Assembly: GCA_910583775.1 (NCBI GenBank)
Contig: CAJTYD010000044.1
Location: 1 to 25,319 of the forward strand
From: an uncultured Muribaculaceae bacterium
GTDB lineage: Bacteria > Bacteroidota > Bacteroidia > Bacteroidales > Muribaculaceae
DNA length: 25,319 bases
Direction: 5' to 3'
Below the pieces are notes generated by a model. That model did not search any database and was not told the DNA's origin. It saw only the letters and a program-made list of their open reading frames with translations. Positions within the stretch are counted from its first letter, which is position 1, and each line of letters starts with the position of its first letter. Of this stretch, positions 21,321-25,319 are shown in pieces. The position numbers were made by a program, and so were the translations under genes.

Positions 21321-21497
21321 TAAGTCAGAGGTCAGAGTGCCTAACTAAGTCATAAGTCAGAGTGACGAGGCATTAAGTTGATTCGCGGATTCAGTCTCAA
21401 CAAGACCGGATCCGCGAATCTCTTTTATAACTTATCCCTATAACTTAATTCTTCATAACTCTGACCTACTTATGACCTCATCACTATGATCTCTGAC
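21321..21497. repeat. Degenerate ATAAGTCAGAGT word repeats in nested inverted arrangement
   Basis: The spacer between the convergent HdeD-like and STN-barrel genes carries GTCAGAGGTCAGAGTG and CATAAGTCAGAGT on the left (about 21325-21365). The reverse complements of similar words lie on the right (about 21444-21495, for example ACTCTGACCTACTTATG). With the ATTAAGTT/AACTTAAT pair they frame the central hairpin, making an imperfect inverted repeat of about 170 bp overall. No gene is present. Confidence 0.55.
21380..21429 (+). terminator. Probable intrinsic terminator after the HdeD-like gene
   Basis: A perfect 11-bp stem, GATTCGCGGAT (21380-21390) with ATCCGCGAATC (21410-21420), encloses a 19-nt loop that itself has a small GTCT/AGAC pair. 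It is followed by TCTTTTATA on the plus strand. There is no T-run in the minus direction, so it best fits termination of the HdeD-like transcript. Confidence 0.6.
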
Positions 21498-24020
21498 TCA
21501 GTTAACGATTCCGGACGAGATGGTGTTTCCGCGTCCGATACCCTCTACCTTCAGCTTCTTGCCGTAGGAGACGGTATAGGTAGCCGTGATCCAGAACTGT
21601 CTCCGGTAGGCCGCTCCATAATTGATTACCGAATTGCTGTAATTCTCATATACCTGACTGCCGGAGCCCTTCTGCCAGCTCGACCGGAACGGATTGCGGA
21701 TATCGGCGCAGATGTTCCAGCCCTTCCTGCTCCAGCCTGCGCGGAATACGTAATACGAAGGCTGATCCATTCTGTTCCAATAGGAATCTGAGCTCTTGCT
21801 GCGGAATTCATACTGGCCAACGAAATAGAAATCGCCGAGATAATAGACGGTCGAAAGCTGACTGTTCAGATACGTGCGGCTGTATTTGCGCGTGCCGCCG
21901 CGGCGTGCTCCGGTCAGAGAGACATATCCCTGAAGGCTCAGCGAATTGTTGAAAAGGCGCGCGGAGACAGAGATTCCGCCGGAGATGTTCTGGAAATAAC
22001 CCTCCTTCACATACGACCGCAGCATCATCCCGCGCCCGTCGATCTCTGTAGGAGTGAAGACATAATCCATCGGCTTCGTGTGTCTGAAATATTGCCCGTA
22101 TACGCTCATGTTAAGCCATTGAAGCGGGATCCAGGTATAATCGATATTGAACGAATTGTATCGCCAGGCCTTAAGGTCGGGATTTCCCTTCACTGCATCC
22201 AGAAGATTGTTGACCACGATGTTGGGGCTTCTGTTGGAGATCCCTATCGACCAGTTGCTCATCTCGGAGGAGACACTCAGCTGATGTTTGCGGCTGAAGT
22301 TCACTCCACCGGCTACATAATATCCGGGAAGGCATTCCGTATAATTCTCATTCCCGAACGAGGTGTGGGTAATAAAGCACTTCACCGACGGCTGGATCCA
22401 GAATTTGCCGAAAACAAAATTACCCCTTAAAAAAGCCCCGATACCCTGCGAAGCATAATGGATGTCGGCCGGATTGTTGCCGGTGTAATGCAGCCGGTTA
22501 TCGCCGAGCTCACCGTTCAGGCTCACTGACATAGACTGCCGTCCCCAGTTTTTGCTCAGCGCCAAACTGATATTCGCATTCCAGGCATCCTCCTTCACCC
22601 GGTTAAGAATCCCGGTTCCGTCTTCAGTGAAATCGGAAAAGCTGTTGTTGCGGGCGTAAGTGGCCGAAGGAGAAACCACAAGGCGAAGGGAGCGAGGCAG
22701 CGTGAAATGATAACTTCCGTTCCAGGATGGTGTCAGCGAGCGATAGGTCGACGTGACGAAGGATTCCCCCGAGGGAAAGATCGCAGGAGTATACTCATTC
22801 TGACGCACAACCAGATTCTCCGGAGTGTCGGAATGACGTATCGAAAGCTGGTTGGATATCACGGTCTTCTCCGTCGCATATTTGGCTCTTGCCGAGAGAT
22901 ATGCCTCGTTGTTTTCCCAATGCGATTCGGGAGTGGATCGGGACCGGATCACTGTCCCGTCATCGAAATCGTATTCCGTGACAGAAGCTGAAGACTCACG
23001 GTTCGATTTGAAATGGTCATAACCGGTATAGACATCGTAAGTCATTTTTCCGTATGAGAATTTTGAGCTCAGACTGTAATATCCATACCTGAAATCGAGA
23101 CGCTGCTGATCATTCACTTTAGTGTAACCTCCATAGACATATTTCTCCATAATGAAATTCACCACATGGAGCGCTCCCTGGAAACGCGGATCGGAAGGAT
23201 AGTCGAAAACCTCGACCTTCTTAACATCCTCGGGACGCAGATTTTTAAGATCCTGCGATGTGGCGGGAAGATAGTCGATAAAAGCCGCGACCCCCTGACC
23301 CGAAAGAGTAGATACGGAATTGTCGGCCGGGCTGATGCTCAGCGAGGGAATTGCCATGAACCGGAGCAGGTCGGCGCCACCCTGAGCGGCGTTTTTCTCC
23401 CTCGTAGTCGGGACATAGACCGTGCGGTCGCTCAGCGCGTAACGCGAATCGGCCGTGGCTGTCAAGGCATTCAGATTGATAGCGAGAATGTCGAGGACTA
23501 CGTCTCCGAGATTGAAGGAAGCGGGCGCGACATATTTCTTCTTATAGCCGATGCTCGAAAACTTCGCGAGCACCTTCCTGCGGTCGCAGGGGATGGAGAA
23601 GCGGCCCCGCTCGTCGGTGATGCCGTAGGTGATCGCAGTGGAATCCTTAGGATTGAGAAGAATCACCGTGGCGAAGGCAACCGGTTCGCGTGACGGGGAG
23701 ACGGCTCGGCCCGTATATTTATACTTTCCCTTCTGCAGAGCCTCGACATAGATGTCGCCGTCGCATCCGATAACGGAAATCGGATTGAAGGCCACTAATT
23801 GCTTCACAGCCTGAAGAGGGCTGTCGGCGAAGACCTTCCCTTTCACCTTGTAGTTCTCAAGGTCGTCGTATATAAAACTTATGTTAAGGTCGGGGTACCT
23901 TTTGCTCAGCCCGACAAGCGCTTCCGAGACAGGCTTTCCCATATAATCGCAGGTATATTTCACCGCATGCGCGCCCAGTGCAACGAACGCGGCAAGCAGC
24001 AGGACAATAATATTTCTCAT
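21498..24020 (-). CDS. Outer-membrane beta-barrel protein with N-terminal STN signalling domain
   Basis: An 840-residue outer-membrane protein. Signal peptide to about residue 19 (ALGAHA). An STN-like domain (about 22-94) runs from YTCDYMGKPVSEALVGLSKR to DGDIYVE. A carboxypeptidase-regulatory-like domain (about 101-180) contains GRAVSPSREPVAFATVILLN and GITDERGRFSIP. A plug-like region (about 185-290) includes GVAAFIDYLPATSQDLKNLR and VKKVEVFDYP. The rest is an OMP_b-brl_3-type barrel. STN domains contact FecR-like anti-sigma factors in the periplasm. The gene lies 10 bp after the DUF4974 anti-sigma gene and downstream of an ECF sigma gene, so it is the expected surface sensor and target of that circuit. 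No SusD partner is present. Ligand unknown. Confidence 0.87.
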   Translation of the reverse strand: MRNIIVLLLAAFVALGAHAVKYTCDYMGKPVSEALVGLSKRYPDLNISFIYDDLENYKVKGKVFADSPLQAVKQLVAFNPISVIGCDGDIYVEALQKGKYKYTGRAVSPSREPVAFATVILLNPKDSTAITYGITDERGRFSIPCDRRKVLAKFSSIGYKKKYVAPASFNLGDVVLDILAINLNALTATADSRYALSDRTVYVPTTREKNAAQGGADLLRFMAIPSLSISPADNSVSTLSGQGVAAFIDYLPATSQDLKNLRPEDVKKVEVFDYPSDPRFQGALHVVNFIMEKYVYGGYTKVNDQQRLDFRYGYYSLSSKFSYGKMTYDVYTGYDHFKSNRESSASVTEYDFDDGTVIRSRSTPESHWENNEAYLSARAKYATEKTVISNQLSIRHSDTPENLVVRQNEYTPAIFPSGESFVTSTYRSLTPSWNGSYHFTLPRSLRLVVSPSATYARNNSFSDFTEDGTGILNRVKEDAWNANISLALSKNWGRQSMSVSLNGELGDNRLHYTGNNPADIHYASQGIGAFLRGNFVFGKFWIQPSVKCFITHTSFGNENYTECLPGYYVAGGVNFSRKHQLSVSSEMSNWSIGISNRSPNIVVNNLLDAVKGNPDLKAWRYNSFNIDYTWIPLQWLNMSVYGQYFRHTKPMDYVFTPTEIDGRGMMLRSYVKEGYFQNISGGISVSARLFNNSLSLQGYVSLTGARRGGTRKYSRTYLNSQLSTVYYLGDFYFVGQYEFRSKSSDSYWNRMDQPSYYVFRAGWSRKGWNICADIRNPFRSSWQKGSGSQVYENYSNSVINYGAAYRRQFWITATYTVSYGKKLKVEGIGRGNTISSGIVN

Positions 24021-24030
24021 AATGATCAGT

Positions 24031-24699
24031 CTATTTCACGCTCAGCACGTCATCGGATAAAGTCAGGTTAATTTTCTCAAAATTATTCAGCTGGTCCACA
24101 ACGGTCTTCGCGTCTTTAGTGGAATCCCATTTGTAATAGAGACGCAGTTTTGTCGACGGCTCGTTCTGAACCTCGACAGAGAGACCGTAATATCCGGAAA
24201 TATCGCTCAGGATCTTTGCAAGCGGTTCGTTTTCATAGATTCTTGTCCCGACTTTCGACGACACCGTGTCGATACGGACTGTGGAGGCTCTGTCGGTCCG
24301 GACCTCTGTGGCGACAGGGACCCGGGCGACCATTTTCTCTGCGGCGCCGGGGGCGGCCTGCTTAACGCTGTTCACGATTCCGATCCCGAGGGCGAGAGCG
24401 CCTACCGATGTCAGAGCGATAACGACAGCCACTGCGACACGCCGACGCATCACGTGAAACCAGGGCACGGCTCTTCGCCGACGGTTTACAAGCCTGGTCC
24501 ACTCGCGCTCGATCTCCTCTTCCTCCATGGCGCCGACAAAACCGCTCCATTCGGAATCCTCCCTCATGGCGCTGTCGGCATCGCAAAGTGTATTATAAAT
24601 CTCCCGGATCTCCGGATCCTGAAGGATGACCTCCATATCCCCGTCGGAATATCTTTCGGGATGCTCGACCATATCGAGCACTTTATCATACTTATCCAT
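24031..24699 (-). CDS. Compact FecR-like anti-sigma factor (DUF4974 domain)
   Basis: A 222-residue single-pass membrane protein. Residues 1-86 are cytoplasmic, acidic then basic (RRRR at 73-76), and should bind the sigma factor. A membrane helix spans about 87-109. The periplasmic C-terminus (about 155-222) is a DUF4974/STN-like domain from YENEPLAKILSDISGYYGLS to SDDVLSVK. Only about 45 residues separate the helix from DUF4974, so the FecR beta-domain usual in FecR-type anti-sigmas is absent. It is transcribed after the ECF sigma gene (40-bp gap) and just before the STN barrel gene (10-bp gap). It most likely relays ligand binding at the barrel to the sigma factor. Confidence 0.85.
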   Translation of the reverse strand: MDKYDKVLDMVEHPERYSDGDMEVILQDPEIREIYNTLCDADSAMREDSEWSGFVGAMEEEEIEREWTRLVNRRRRAVPWFHVMRRRVAVAVVIALTSVGALALGIGIVNSVKQAAPGAAEKMVARVPVATEVRTDRASTVRIDTVSSKVGTRIYENEPLAKILSDISGYYGLSVEVQNEPSTKLRLYYKWDSTKDAKTVVDQLNNFEKINLTLSDDVLSVK

Positions 24700-24739
24700 A
24701 ATTCAATCGGTTAAGAAACTGTTTGGCCTTCAATGAAAT

Positions 24740-25231
24740 TCAATCAGTTTCCAGGTTCTTTCTTATGTAATCCAGTCCGTTTTTGAGATGCTTGTAGACG
24801 GCGACCTCGCTTATCGCCATCTCCCGGGCTATCTCCTTGTATGACAGTCCTGTCTCGAACCTCAGACGCATCGCCCGCGAACACTGCGGAGGCATCTGTT
24901 CGCGGATAATGAAACGGATGGCGCCTATCCGGTCTTCTCTATCCCGCCAGCATTCATCGTCGGACGCCTCCGGCTCCCCGGCGCGTATAAGGTTCTCGAT
25001 CCGCTCGCGTGCCGACATATCCCTCAAAAGATTGACACATCGGTTTCTGACAGCGCGCATCAGATAGCCCGCGCCAATCTCGGGAATGGCGTCGACGTCA
25101 AGAAGACCGGCAAAGATGTCGTGCACTACATCCCTTGCCGAATCGCCATCCTTCAGCAGAGCGAATGCCAGAGAATACATCTTCCGATAATTCTCCCTGA
25201 AAAGCCTCTCTATGTTATTTCTGTATGTCAT
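24740..25231 (-). CDS. ECF family RNA polymerase sigma factor
   Basis: A 163-residue ECF sigma factor. Region 2 (about 8-72) is visible in LFRENYRKMYSLAFALLKD, DSARDVVHDIFAGLL and YLMRAVRNRCVNLLRD. Region 4 (about 108-160) ends in a helix-turn-helix, GLSYKEIAREMAISEVAVYKHLKNGLDYIRK (starting at 128). It is the first gene of the sigma/anti-sigma/STN-barrel operon on the minus strand. The start at 25231 is well placed. The 88 bp upstream to the window edge show no clear consensus promoter, so autoregulation or an extended promoter outside the window is possible. Confidence 0.93.
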   Translation of the reverse strand: MTYRNNIERLFRENYRKMYSLAFALLKDGDSARDVVHDIFAGLLDVDAIPEIGAGYLMRAVRNRCVNLLRDMSARERIENLIRAGEPEASDDECWRDREDRIGAIRFIIREQMPPQCSRAMRLRFETGLSYKEIAREMAISEVAVYKHLKNGLDYIRKNLETD

Positions 25232-25319
25232 ACATTATCTAGACACGCATGCATAAAAAAACCTAACTATAATACTCCCCGATTTTCAGACAGACACAAT
25301 TATGGCGGTATGACGAAAA

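Noticed and set aside
24711..24726. Terminator or attenuator between sigma and anti-sigma genes
   Set aside because: The 40-bp gap contains only the recurrent AAACAGTTTCTTAA word and no stem-loop with a T-run.

Overview
The window looks like chromosome from a gut-type member of the order Bacteroidales, probably Muribaculaceae or a relative. This is inferred from family content: a PorZ-like protein with a type IX sorting tail, GLPGLI and DUF4974 proteins, carboxypeptidase-regulatory outer-membrane barrels and an ECF sigma/anti-sigma pair. Promoters of the Bacteroidetes form (TTTG, 19-21 bp, TAnnTTTG) support it, as does the general lack of strong Shine-Dalgarno sites. No rRNA, tRNA, CRISPR array, phage or intact transposase gene was seen.

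Layout. 102-2732 (minus): a two-gene operon encoding a secreted C10 cysteine peptidase lipoprotein followed by a serpin lipoprotein. 2733-3179: a palindrome-rich, AT-rich divergent spacer. 3180-7046 (plus): XTP/dITP diphosphatase, PorZ-like protein and tRNA m7G46 methyltransferase. 7096-9500 (minus): a family 2 glycosyltransferase, then an Mrp/ApbC-type ATPase. 9792-11315 (plus): a GH3-type acyl-adenylate synthetase. 11316-11726: a long leader holding a promoter, a possible 11-residue ORF, a hairpin, and a 192-bp MITE-like element inserted in that hairpin's loop. 11727-15202 (plus): a GLPGLI protein whose signal peptide lies in another frame, then a large outer-membrane barrel. 15222-16607 (minus): a MATE transporter. 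16726-19464 (minus): a small periplasmic protein with three HxH motifs followed by a TonB-dependent receptor. 19559-20590 (plus): a CBS-domain sugar-nucleotidyltransferase. 20766-21320 (plus): an HdeD-like membrane protein followed by a strong hairpin. 21498-25231 (minus): ECF sigma factor, compact DUF4974 anti-sigma factor and an STN-containing outer-membrane barrel.

How the genes may work together. The housekeeping genes (rdgB, trmB, mrp) are interleaved with envelope functions. Four accessory units stand out: the protease/serpin pair, the GLPGLI/barrel pair, the HxH-protein/TonB-receptor pair (probably metal uptake) and the sigma/anti-sigma/STN-barrel unit (surface signalling). The most unusual observations are the C10 protease-serpin operon, the MITE inside a pre-existing palindrome ahead of a frameshifted GLPGLI gene, and a nearly leaderless promoter for the HxH protein. 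No wholly new system can be proven from sequence alone.
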